Translations under genes and position numbers: made by a program | The notes under the pieces: generated by a model | Databases searched by the model: none | What the model saw: the letters and a program-made list of their open reading frames with translations, nothing else | What the model was told of the DNA's origin: nothing | Virus record (IMG/VR): IMGVR_UViG_3300037517_000941 | Coordinates: 1-32,266 of that record | Origin: a virus | DNA length: 32,266 nt | Direction: 5' to 3' (one strand) | Part shown: in pieces, positions 22,857 through 29,630 of the stretch | Position numbering within the stretch: the stretch's first letter is position 1 | Layout: the number at the start of each line of letters is the position of its first letter

Positions 22857-23126
22857 ATGAGTACTTCAACACAATTTATGGCAGGTTTCACCGGATGCAA
22901 GGTGATAAGTAACACAAGCGCAAATACCGGCCGTTGGCAGGGCTTTGTCGTAAACGCAGATGCAGTTGTTTCCGCTGCCCTTGACAAAAATGCGGCAAGT
23001 GTAATGACAACCCTTGGACTGACAGGCGTAACCCTGAAACAAGGCACGTTCATTTCGTTGCCCGATGGTGACTATTTCAGCAGCATAACCCTGACAAGCG
23101 GCAGCATCGTAGCGTATAACGTATGA
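22857..23126 (+). CDS. small decoration-like structural protein
   Basis: 89 aa, small residues and beta-rich (TGVTLKQGTFISLPDGDYFSSITLTSGSIVAY). The phrase VTLKQGT.IS.P.GDYF..ITLTSGS is typical of the trimeric decoration or spike-like proteins of Bacteroidota phages. It has no transmembrane segment. It starts 1 nt after the previous stop and overlaps the fibre gene by ATGA. Confidence 0.5.
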   Translation: MSTSTQFMAGFTGCKVISNTSANTGRWQGFVVNADAVVSAALDKNAASVMTTLGLTGVTLKQGTFISLPDGDYFSSITLTSGSIVAYNV

Positions 23127-23938
23127 TAAGGCGAGGTATTGGTGTAGGGAGCTTTGTTGCGGCAGGCGGTGGCGGAACCGATGCCGATGCACAAGCATTC
23201 ATCACGGCTGCTGCCATAACCGATGCCACGCAGCAGAGTGCCATCAACACTTTGGTGGTTAATTTGAAAACCTATGGCATTTGGACAAAAATGAAAGCAC
23301 TTTATCCTTTTGTTGGTGGCACGGCTACAACTCACAAATGGAATTTGAAAGACCCCCGTGATTTGGATGCTGCATTCAGGTTGGTATTCTACGGTGGAAT
23401 TACGCACAATGCAAATGGTATTTCCGGAAATTCAACCAATGGTTATGCTGATACTTTTTTAACAGAAAGTACATCTTTGAATATAACAAGTAAACATATA
23501 TCAATGTATCAAAGAAATGTTTTACCATCTTTTTCTAATACATCAATGGGTATATCTGATGCTGTAAGTCCGACAAACGCTACAAGATTTTACTTAAATT
23601 TTAATAATGCTAACTTCTCGTGTATAGGACAGCAACAAACAAATTTAGCCGCAGTTGTAACACCACAGCGAGGTATGTTTATTTTGTCTAAAATTACAAC
23701 TGGACAATTTAAGTATTTTCAAAATAATTTAACACCTACAATTAAAAGCGGTGGAACTGATAGTAATATAAATAGAAGTTTCAGTTTATTAGCAGTAAAT
23801 AATGGTTCAAGTATTGCAGAATTTTCAAATGCAAATTTGGCTTTTGCATCCATTGGTGACGGCCTAACCGACACCGAAGCCGCTAATTTTTACACCGCAG
23901 TACAGGCATACCAAACAACTTTATCTCGCAACGTATGA
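23123..23938 (+). CDS. receptor-binding / tail fibre-like protein with LamG-type core
   Basis: 271 aa. The N-terminus (DADAQAFITAAAITDATQQSAINTLV, then GIWTKMKALYPFVGGTATTHKWNLKDPRDLDAAFRL) and C-terminus (FASIGDGLTDTEAANFYTAVQAYQTTL) follow a plan seen repeatedly in Bacteroidota phage fibres; the central part is predicted beta-sandwich (concanavalin/LamG-like). The central DNA (about 23430-23830) is much more AT-rich than the flanks, as expected for an exchanged host-range module. It is probably the receptor-binding component. Confidence 0.6.
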   Translation: MIRRGIGVGSFVAAGGGGTDADAQAFITAAAITDATQQSAINTLVVNLKTYGIWTKMKALYPFVGGTATTHKWNLKDPRDLDAAFRLVFYGGITHNANGISGNSTNGYADTFLTESTSLNITSKHISMYQRNVLPSFSNTSMGISDAVSPTNATRFYLNFNNANFSCIGQQQTNLAAVVTPQRGMFILSKITTGQFKYFQNNLTPTIKSGGTDSNINRSFSLLAVNNGSSIAEFSNANLAFASIGDGLTDTEAANFYTAVQAYQTTLSRNV

Positions 23939-24183
23939 CCTTAAAAGATTTAACCCCGGAACAATACAGCACCTATGTAGGGCTGTTGACTGAAACTGAC
24001 AAAGATTTGCTCGTCGGCCAATGGTACATGGATGACAGCTACTTCAACCCCATTCAGGACAATGACGATAGGTGGGTAATCTCCGTTGAAGAAATCAGTC
24101 AATGCGTTAACCCTGATTTTATGTGGGTGCAAAACTTGCCGCTTATTCCGTATGTTCCCAAACCTGCACCGCCCTTTCCCTGA
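23935..24183 (+). CDS. hypothetical protein paired with the fibre gene
   Basis: 82 aa, acidic with many Trp and Pro residues (GQWYMDDSYFNPIQDNDDRWVISVEE). It overlaps the fibre gene by ATGA and ends one base into the next gene (TGATG). It may be an accessory of the fibre (chaperone or partner). Function unknown. Confidence 0.55.
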   Translation: MTLKDLTPEQYSTYVGLLTETDKDLLVGQWYMDDSYFNPIQDNDDRWVISVEEISQCVNPDFMWVQNLPLIPYVPKPAPPFP

Positions 24184-24341
24184 TGAAAAACGAAACTGAA
24201 ACCATCGTAGGTAGTTGGCTTTTATGGTTGGCCGGGGCTGCTGCAAAGTTGCTTCCGATTATTCAATTCCTGTCTTTCACCGCTGCCCTTGTTTTATCCT
24301 GCATTGGCATTTACAAGTTCTTTAAATATGGCAAAAAGTAA
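24183..24341 (+). CDS. small membrane protein, holin candidate
   Basis: 52 aa from ATG 24183. Two hydrophobic stretches fused into a long membrane region (about 11-46: SWLLWLAGAAAKLLPII, then FLSFTAALVLSCIGIY) ending in a basic tail KFFKYGKK. Size and charge distribution fit a holin, and it directly precedes the lysis genes. Confidence 0.5.
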   Translation: MKNETETIVGSWLLWLAGAAAKLLPIIQFLSFTAALVLSCIGIYKFFKYGKK

Positions 24342-24345
24342 GGAG
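24340..24345 (+). promoter_or_regulatory. Shine-Dalgarno-like site
   Basis: AAGGAG lies 8 nt before the ATG at 24354. It is one of few such sites in a genome in which genes otherwise lack Shine-Dalgarno sequences. Confidence 0.5.
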
Positions 24346-24353
24346 ATAGTAAA

Positions 24354-24632
24354 ATGGCAACCGAAAAGCAAACGGAAACTGGGCAGACACACGAAGTCAG
24401 CCAACAAACACAAGTCAGCAAAACCATACCGAGGACAAGGAAGATGAAACTGAAAGGATATTTTAAACCCACCCCCAAGCGGTTCAGGGTATTAGGTGAC
24501 AGCATTGCCGCTGCATCTTTGTTCGTTGCCGGGCTTAACCTTGACCATCCCAAGTTGATGCTGATTTCAGGTGTGTGCGGTGCGGTCGGCAAGTTCGTGA
24601 CCAATTTCTTTGCGGAGGATGAAACGAAGTGA
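24354..24632 (+). CDS. hypothetical protein of lysis region, holin-like
   Basis: 92 aa. A polar, Gln/Thr-rich N-terminus (about 1-30), then a basic segment MKLKGYFKPTPKRFRVLGD and a hydrophobic C-terminal part (SIAAASLFVAGLNL, then LMLISGVCGAVGKFVTNFF). The latter segment resembles phage membrane proteins of unknown function placed next to endolysins in Bacteroidota phages. It could be the holin or antiholin. Preceded by a clear Shine-Dalgarno-like site. Confidence 0.5.
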   Translation: MATEKQTETGQTHEVSQQTQVSKTIPRTRKMKLKGYFKPTPKRFRVLGDSIAAASLFVAGLNLDHPKLMLISGVCGAVGKFVTNFFAEDETK

Positions 24633-25125
24633 TTGGCTTTTTGTGCTTTGTGGTGTACTTATCACTGTGCTTGTCTTTGGGCATTGCCCGACACAACAAA
24701 AACCACAGGCAGACACAGGACTGGTAGATAGTTTAAATGCCGAAATTGACAGCATCAAAAACGAGTATGCTGCGCTGTTGATCAACCGACCTGAAAAGAT
24801 AAAAACCCTTCGCCAAATTAGGACAAAATATGTCCACGATACGCTGACCATTACCCAGCTTCAAAAAGACACGGTTAAACTTGCCGCCCTGATTGACGAA
24901 AATCAACTTTGCTGGGAGATTATCTCCGATGACAGCGTGGTAATTTACAGCCAAGAGCAAGTCATAAAATTACAAGATAGTGCGATAACGCATTTAGAGG
25001 CCATTACAGCCACTCAAAATAAGCAGTTGGTACAATGTGCCACAGATAACAATAAAATGCGTAGGAAACGAAATGCGTGGCGAAATATCGCAATCTTATC
25101 ATCATTATTATTCATAGCAAAATGA
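24619..25125 (+). CDS. Rz-like spanin, putative
   Basis: 168 aa from ATG 24619. N-terminal hydrophobic anchor (WLFVLCGVLITVLVFG, about 6-21), then a long coiled-coil-rich, periplasm-type region containing SLNAEIDSIKNEYAALL and IKLQDSAITHLEAITATQNK. The C-terminus is hydrophobic (NIAILSSLLFIA). This matches an inner-membrane spanin (Rz) that bridges the envelope during lysis. The gene overlaps the upstream one and ends in ATGA with the endolysin gene. Confidence 0.55.
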   Translation: MKRSDWLFVLCGVLITVLVFGHCPTQQKPQADTGLVDSLNAEIDSIKNEYAALLINRPEKIKTLRQIRTKYVHDTLTITQLQKDTVKLAALIDENQLCWEIISDDSVVIYSQEQVIKLQDSAITHLEAITATQNKQLVQCATDNNKMRRKRNAWRNIAILSSLLFIAK

Positions 25126-25751
25126 AAGCACTGCAAGAACTACTGAACAAAAACGGGGCAAACCTGAAAGCGGATGGGGTTATCGGCCCGAAAACAACCG
25201 AAGCACTGGCCAACTACATAGCCAATGAGCTGAAAAAACGCAAGTGGTTGCCGCAATACCACGGGATTGTATGGCTTCGCACGGATGATAAGCTGACAAA
25301 TAAGTTTGAAGATTACTGCGTAGTCTACAAATACGGGCAAATTGTCTACGTTTGCCCTGCATCCACTACCGCAGGTGACTTCTATGTTTACAATCCTCTC
25401 ACCGTTGGTGGGATAAATGGCACAGCAGTAGCCACTGAACAGCAGGTTGTCGGTTCACACCGCTTTGTAACAGGTGCAAAATGGTCTAATTTGTGGCTTG
25501 GTGCTCCTTATTTTCAGCAGATTTTGCCGATTACCATCTACCGGGATGGGACAAAAGACAGACAACTTGACCAAAAAGTGACGCAGTTCGGGTTGTTTGG
25601 CATAAACTTTCATCGTGCCGGGCTGGGTGACTGGGTAAATAAGTGGTCGGCAGGGTGTCAGGTTGTACCTGATAAGCACTGGTTCGAGATTGTGAAGCGT
25701 TTTAACGCAGGGCAGACCATTGATTTTACCCTATTTTGCACATTCGGATAA
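25122..25751 (+). CDS. endolysin with peptidoglycan-binding and L,D-transpeptidase (YkuD)-like domain
   Basis: 209 aa from ATG 25122. Residues 1-35 match a peptidoglycan-binding-1 domain (LQELLNKNGANLKADGVIGPKTTEAL). The C-terminal half has FGINFHR (about 159-165) and WSAGCQVV (about 175-182), the His and SxGC motif of the YkuD fold. This type occurs as lysis enzyme in phages of Bacteroidota; it would cut or modify peptidoglycan cross-links. No signal peptide is seen, so a holin or spanin is needed. It is the last plus-strand gene, ending at a converging hairpin. Confidence 0.72.
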   Translation: MKALQELLNKNGANLKADGVIGPKTTEALANYIANELKKRKWLPQYHGIVWLRTDDKLTNKFEDYCVVYKYGQIVYVCPASTTAGDFYVYNPLTVGGINGTAVATEQQVVGSHRFVTGAKWSNLWLGAPYFQQILPITIYRDGTKDRQLDQKVTQFGLFGINFHRAGLGDWVNKWSAGCQVVPDKHWFEIVKRFNAGQTIDFTLFCTFG

Positions 25752-25769
25752 GCAAAATTCTGTAAAATT

Positions 25770-25789
25770 GCTCATTCCATTGAGCAAAA
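25770..25789. terminator. bidirectional hairpin between convergent blocks
   Basis: TTGCTCA (25770-25776) pairs with TGAGCAA (25783-25789), loop TTCCAT, 7 bp, flanked by A-rich runs on the left and AAAAT on the right. It separates the end of the lysis gene from the end of the early block. Confidence 0.65.
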
Positions 25790-25812
25790 TCACTCAATGC
25801 TTTGTGTAAAAA

Positions 25813-26076
25813 CTATCGGTGGACATCCACCAAGTTGATAAGGTGTTCGATTGAAAACTTGACAATGTAAGTCAACTCACCGCACACAATAATTGTCAAC
25901 GGCTTTTTTGGTGTGCTGCGATTGTCGGGCATCATGCAGTCAATTTTGTACAAACATACGGGGAATGTCGGCTCTTGGTACAAATCAACTTCGGAAGGTG
26001 CAATCCCCATTTCATACAGGGCATCTTCCATTTCATCCCCTGCAATAACTTCCAAACATAAAGGAGTGTGAAACAT
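25813..26076 (-). CDS. hypothetical protein
   Basis: 87 aa (MFHTPLCLEVIAGDEMEDALYEMG). It starts one base before the end of the metallophosphoesterase gene (TAATG). Not recognised; may be a partner of the phosphoesterase. No transmembrane segment. Confidence 0.55.
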   Translation of the reverse strand: MFHTPLCLEVIAGDEMEDALYEMGIAPSEVDLYQEPTFPVCLYKIDCMMPDNRSTPKKPLTIIVCGELTYIVKFSIEHLINLVDVHR

Positions 26077-27083
26077 TAGTAAACTCTCCCTTCTATTATG
26101 CGGTAATTTTCTACGTGGAAATTGCGGTTGGGTAGCACGGTCACGATAGCACCACCATGATTTTGTTTGATGTAGCCATAGGGGTTGTATTCAGGGGTAA
26201 GTGTGCAATGACACCCGGTGGAAAAGCAAACAATCTCATCGCCTTTCAGGTTGTTTTCGTGGTGGCTGGATGTTTGGTGATGGTGGCCGATAAGCAGCGA
26301 AGATTTAGCCCTCATAAATGCACCACGTGCCGGGTTAACCGGAGCCATGATTGACTTTTGAAATTCGTGGCCGTGCAGGATGTCAAGTTTCCCGGCCTTT
26401 ATCCGTTCCCTGAACACTACTTTAATATCATATTTTTTAAGATGCAGTTGTTCTTCAAGCGTGATACCATCCAAATCTTCAATGGCACGGGCATTGGATA
26501 GCAAATAATGACGCATCCGTTCTTCGTGATTGCCGAACTTGTACCAAATGGGCAGGGTTGGAAATTCCTCACGTAGCAACTGGAAGAAACTGCGTGTCAT
26601 TATCAATTCCTCACGAATGCTGGGCCGTTTGGTTTCCTGCAAAAAGCGGCTGACCATATACATATCAATTATGTCACCGTTCAGCACAATGCCTGTAATG
26701 CCTTTTTCTTTGCCATATTCCAACGATGCCTGAATAGCAAGTGGGTCATGTTCGGGAAAGTGAATGTCGGACATGACAAGGTATTTTCCTGATGGCAGCA
26801 CAACATCCTTTCGGACTGGCAGCTTTGTGTAAAGACCAAACTTTTTCAGGCCTTCTTCGATGGTAGATTTTCCGGGCATATTTTCGCTGTGTTTTTTTGC
26901 GTACGAATTACTACCCATTGAACCTGTGGCTGCTCTTATTTGCTTTCGTACCGCATCCACGTTTGGCCATACTCCGGGGTTTTGTTCGTAAATTAACTTG
27001 GCGAGTGTTTGTTTTGGGAGCATCAGCTGCCCATCCATCATGTGCTGATGCATGATAGATTTGACGATTTCAATTTTAGTCAT
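26076..27083 (-). CDS. calcineurin-like metallophosphoesterase with N-terminal helical domain
   Basis: 335 aa. Metal-binding motifs in order: SDIH (105-108), GDIID (136-140), GNHEE (184-188), HGHE (237-240), GHHH (266-269). This is the full calcineurin-like phosphoesterase set, so the enzyme is probably active on a phosphoester (a nucleotide, a nucleic acid end or a phosphoprotein). Residues 1-95 are unrelated and may be a HTH-like DNA-binding domain, with LAKLIYEQNPGVWPNVDAVRKQIR. It is preceded by the late-type element (copy F), unlike the other minus-strand genes. Confidence 0.82.
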   Translation of the reverse strand: MTKIEIVKSIMHQHMMDGQLMLPKQTLAKLIYEQNPGVWPNVDAVRKQIRAATGSMGSNSYAKKHSENMPGKSTIEEGLKKFGLYTKLPVRKDVVLPSGKYLVMSDIHFPEHDPLAIQASLEYGKEKGITGIVLNGDIIDMYMVSRFLQETKRPSIREELIMTRSFFQLLREEFPTLPIWYKFGNHEERMRHYLLSNARAIEDLDGITLEEQLHLKKYDIKVVFRERIKAGKLDILHGHEFQKSIMAPVNPARGAFMRAKSSLLIGHHHQTSSHHENNLKGDEIVCFSTGCHCTLTPEYNPYGYIKQNHGGAIVTVLPNRNFHVENYRIIEGRVY

Positions 27084-27099
27084 CTATCTATAAAAGTAG
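27084..27099 (-). promoter_or_regulatory. late start-proximal element, copy F
   Basis: On the minus strand CTACTTTTATAGATAG ends immediately at the ATG (27083), the best copy of the six. It is preceded by the GCCCCTGC/GCAGGGGC stem (27159-27103). Confidence 0.55.
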
Positions 27100-27102
27100 T
27101 TA

Positions 27103-27159
27103 GCCCCTGCGATTGCTAACATCCACCAAAAAGTCGATGAATGCTAACAAGGCAGGGGC
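27103..27159 (-). other. inverted repeat hairpin with internal duplicated GCTAACA
   Basis: GCCCCTGC (27103-27110) and GCAGGGGC (27152-27159) are exact inverted repeats enclosing 41 nt. Inside, GCTAACA occurs twice (27114-27120 and 27143-27149). On the minus strand a further hairpin TTCATC/GGTGGA (six pairs, two wobble) can form in the loop. It lies between the 27187 gene end and the copy F element; it may end the upstream transcript. Confidence 0.45.
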
Positions 27160-27186
27160 AATATACAACATTAAACCAAATACCAT

Positions 27187-27369
27187 CTAATTTGTCAGGG
27201 CTGTGCCGTTCAATTCATCCTGCCACACCCTTATTTTGAACCAGTCATCCACGCTTGGAATGTCATCAGGCATATCAGCATAGTTGTATGGCTGTGCTTC
27301 AATGATTTCATCCTCGCATGGTGGCAGCCATTGTTCTATTGACTTCGGGGTTTCACGTTTATTCAGCAT
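27187..27369 (-). CDS. hypothetical acidic small protein
   Basis: 60 aa (MLNKRETPKSIEQWLPPCEDEI). Pro- and Asp-rich, no recognised domain. It overlaps the previous gene by 11 nt and is the last gene before the hairpin at 27103-27159. Function unknown. Confidence 0.55.
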   Translation of the reverse strand: MLNKRETPKSIEQWLPPCEDEIIEAQPYNYADMPDDIPSVDDWFKIRVWQDELNGTALTN

Positions 27370-27580
27370 TGTTACCTCCGTATGTTTTTTGATAGTAATT
27401 TTCTAATCCATTTTCGTCAACAAAAGATGCAGTATAATCTACATTGTCTTGTCCTGCTTGATAAGCATTTTCAATCTGCTCCTTTTCCATTTCTTTGGCT
27501 TGTTCAAAATCGTGTTGCATCACCCATTGTTCGTGCATACCTAATTTGCTGAAAAAAATATCCAACGCTGTCTGTTTCAT
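27359..27580 (-). CDS. small phage protein, paralogue of the 6088-6279 product
   Basis: 73 aa with QTALDIFFSKLG (3-14) and FEQAKEMEKEQIENAYQAGQ (about 25-44), and a C-terminal NYYQKTYGG. It shares its arrangement with the 63-aa product at 6088-6279, the same family in the other half of the genome. The ATGA overlap with the upstream gene suggests coupling. Function unknown. Confidence 0.65.
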   Translation of the reverse strand: MKQTALDIFFSKLGMHEQWVMQHDFEQAKEMEKEQIENAYQAGQDNVDYTASFVDENGLENYYQKTYGGNNAE

Positions 27581-27975
27581 TTTTCAATCTCCTTCAATGC
27601 AATGGTGTCACTTCCTGCCACATACACAGCAGGTTGAATGATATCCCCATCATCGGTAACAGGCAGCACCCCTTTTTCTTCCGACTTGTATGCCCATTTA
27701 GCAAGGTCTTCAATGGTGTTCATTTTCATTTTAGCAGCTGACCATTCATCAAGGTGGTCAAACTTCCAGCGACCTGCACCGGAACGACACTGGATTTCAA
27801 AGCCCATGTGCTGAAATGTCTTGCCATACATCTGTGCTTCGTTTATGGCCTGTGATTGTATCTGCTCCTTTGCCGCTTTGATTTGCTTTTCAATGCGGGT
27901 GAGTTGGCAGAACGCATCCAAAGCGGATGCGTTGCCTTCCTCTACATCAAATAATAAATTCACGATGTCCATCAT
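27577..27975 (-). CDS. Gp157-like hypothetical protein next to recombinase
   Basis: 132 aa, helical N-terminal region (about 1-50; LFDVEEGNASALDAFCQLTRIEKQIKAAKEQI) and a mixed C-terminal region (GKTFQHMGFEIQCRSGAGRWKFDHLDEW). The pattern resembles Gp157-like proteins that accompany phage recombinases. It overlaps the Rad52-like gene by ATGA and probably acts with it. Function inferred from context. Confidence 0.55.
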   Translation of the reverse strand: MMDIVNLLFDVEEGNASALDAFCQLTRIEKQIKAAKEQIQSQAINEAQMYGKTFQHMGFEIQCRSGAGRWKFDHLDEWSAAKMKMNTIEDLAKWAYKSEEKGVLPVTDDGDIIQPAVYVAGSDTIALKEIEK

Positions 27976-28433
27976 GGCTTCAATATTATTACTTCCTTGA
28001 AGTTACCGAGATTAACCCACTCCACCAGCTTTGTCAACTTGTCCTGCGCCCAGTCAGGGATATACTTTTCGTTGCATTCGATGAACACCTTGGGGTAATC
28101 ATACAGGCATCGGCCCAAACCGAACTGCACCGCAGCCCTTTTCATTGCATCACTGATACCACCCTTTTCAGGTTCGATATTTGTCTTTGATGCACCATCT
28201 TCCCGGTAGACAAATTGACCATCCAAATACACGGTCAATCGGCAGATAAAGCCGTTGGTTATCTCCCTGAACTCCGATTTCCAATTTATCGGCCCGAAGG
28301 CAGCGTCAAAGCGTTGCATTACGCATCTGTTGTTAATGTACGGCACGACAATCATTTTGCCTGTGCTGGTAACTGATTGCACACGCCATTCAATCTCGTT
28401 TGGCTGAATAGGTGCGGTTAGTGTTTCATTCAT
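27972..28433 (-). CDS. Rad52-type single-strand annealing protein
   Basis: 153 aa. VVPYINNRCVMQRFDAAFG (about 29-47) and KGGISDAMKRAAVQFGLGRCLYDYP (about 90-114) are hallmarks of the Rad52/DdrA-like annealing family in phages. It would pair complementary ssDNA during replication or recombination. It is shorter than many members, but both key blocks are present. A near-SD AAGGA precedes the start. It works with the SSB-like protein at 29961. Confidence 0.85.
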   Translation of the reverse strand: MNETLTAPIQPNEIEWRVQSVTSTGKMIVVPYINNRCVMQRFDAAFGPINWKSEFREITNGFICRLTVYLDGQFVYREDGASKTNIEPEKGGISDAMKRAAVQFGLGRCLYDYPKVFIECNEKYIPDWAQDKLTKLVEWVNLGNFKEVIILKP

Positions 28434-28474
28434 TGTCCTTGGAATATTAAAGTGTTTGTCTTGATTTTGCCTTG

Positions 28475-28699
28475 TTATTTTAAATTGTCCGTGTGGATTG
28501 TGCCCAAAATCCTGATTAAGGTTGGCAGAATTTCAGCAGGGATGCTAACGCATTTGCGGCCATCTTGACCGGGTGCAAATTCCTGAATGAAATAAATGGT
28601 GTTGCTGTCATCTTCCCAGTCAATGTTGTAGGTGACATCATCGTGTTCAAATTTGGCAGAGTAGCTGCCTGTGTGTGTGACTTTTATTTGTGTTTCCAT
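28475..28699 (-). CDS. hypothetical small protein
   Basis: 74 aa, beta-rich and acidic (GSYSAKFEHDDVTYNIDWEDD). It starts directly after the TATATTTG promoter. No family recognised. The following gene (Rad52-like) is probably transcribed with it. Confidence 0.6.
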   Translation of the reverse strand: METQIKVTHTGSYSAKFEHDDVTYNIDWEDDSNTIYFIQEFAPGQDGRKCVSIPAEILPTLIRILGTIHTDNLK

Positions 28700-28734
28700 G
28701 ATGCAAATATAATATACTTTTTTATATTTTCAAA
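28700..28734 (-). promoter_or_regulatory. early promoter, Bacteroidota type
   Basis: On the minus strand: TTTG (28734-28731), 19-bp spacer, TATATTTG (28711-28704), CATC, then ATG at 28699. An exact consensus match. The transcript would be leaderless or nearly so. It overlaps the 3' end of the upstream gene. Confidence 0.72.
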
Positions 28735-28904
28735 CTTTCTGCAATTTTTTTTATCAGGTCATCCGAAATCGGTTCAGCGTTAAATCCTTTTTTCCGATAT
28801 TTTTTGAGTGTCTTTTCAAGTTCGTCATCAGGAACCGGCTCAAAGGATAGCATCTGGTCTTTCCAATATACCACCGTTTTGTAACCACGATCTTCCGTTG
28901 TCAT
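28722..28904 (-). CDS. hypothetical small protein
   Basis: 60 aa (MTTEDRGYKTVVYWKDQMLSF), basic/acidic mixed, with a helical C-terminus. Not recognised. It overlaps the PD-(D/E)XK gene by ATGA and ends under the promoter of the next gene. It may be a partner of the nuclease-like protein. Confidence 0.5.
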   Translation of the reverse strand: MTTEDRGYKTVVYWKDQMLSFEPVPDDELEKTLKKYRKKGFNAEPISDDLIKKIAESLKI

Positions 28905-29389
28905 ACCTTTTTAAATTCATTCAATTTTTCTATTTGTAAATTATAACAATCATCTTTAAATGACCAACCATTAACATCAAAGCTATCCTTTTTGTTAAAT
29001 GTTGCTTCATTGAAAAAATCGTTTTTTTGTTTATAACCTAACAAATAACACTCTTCAAAATTTTCATTTATTCTCAAAAAAAAATAAAAATCACATTTTT
29101 GTTTTGTGTTAAAATTAGAAATACTGCATAAATAGTTAGGTTTAGGTATCACAGTTGTTCTTTTGGTTTTAACATCTATCTTAAAATTATCTATCATTAA
29201 ATCATAATCATAGGTAGAATTAAAACTTACATTGTAACCGTTTTTTTTAAAAATATCATAAATAATAATTTCACCCAAAGCTCCAAATATATTGCTATTT
29301 CCTTTTGTAATAGAACCTTTTAGCTCTTTAAAATTGTATAATTTTTTTGCTCTTTCAATTTGTTCCTGTGATATTTTTATAATTTGCAT
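28901..29389 (-). CDS. PD-(D/E)XK nuclease-like protein (AT-rich moron)
   Basis: 162 aa. The segment FGALGEIIIYDIFKKN (E40), STYDYDLMI (D61/D63) and IDVKTK (D72-x-K74) follows the restriction-endonuclease-like core E...D...(D/E)xK. The DNA is far more AT-rich than the neighbours, a sign of transfer. A 17-mer (acc t/g at t/a gggtgcatt) occurs at 29390-29406 and 29431-29447, and AAGGTATG occurs at both gene starts. Could be a homing or resolving nuclease, or a defence/exclusion gene. Confidence 0.55.
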   Translation of the reverse strand: MQIIKISQEQIERAKKLYNFKELKGSITKGNSNIFGALGEIIIYDIFKKNGYNVSFNSTYDYDLMIDNFKIDVKTKRTTVIPKPNYLCSISNFNTKQKCDFYFFLRINENFEECYLLGYKQKNDFFNEATFNKKDSFDVNGWSFKDDCYNLQIEKLNEFKKV

Positions 29390-29447
29390 ACCTTATTGGG
29401 TGCATTATTGCTAAACAGCTGGTAAACTACACCTGATAGGGTGCATT
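29390..29447. repeat. direct repeat pair upstream of the PD-(D/E)XK gene
   Basis: The 17-mers at 29390-29406 and 29431-29447 agree at 15 of 17 positions, 41 bp apart. The second lies at the end of the 29427-29630 gene and the first just before the nuclease gene start. It could be a scar of insertion or an operator. Confidence 0.5.
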
Positions 29448-29630
29448 CACAATCTCAAAGGCCGTGTCAATTACTTGCTGTTCCTTTTTGCTTTTGTACT
29501 TGCTGGGATTGTTCAGGGCCTTTATCACGGTGGCATAACTTGCCACACCTTTACAGGCATCGACAACCTGCATCTTCATGCCTTTACGGGCGTGTGTAAT
29601 AAAGTGTTTGCGTTTATCTTCGTGTGTCAT
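29427..29630 (-). CDS. hypothetical small protein
   Basis: 67 aa, basic (MTHEDKRKHFITHARKGMKM, then KGVASYATVIKALNNPSKYKSKKEQQVIDTA). Resembles short HTH-type DNA-binding proteins, but a clear domain cannot be claimed. It overlaps the DUF1599-like gene by 17 nt. Confidence 0.55.
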   Translation of the reverse strand: MTHEDKRKHFITHARKGMKMQVVDACKGVASYATVIKALNNPSKYKSKKEQQVIDTAFEIVNAPYQV

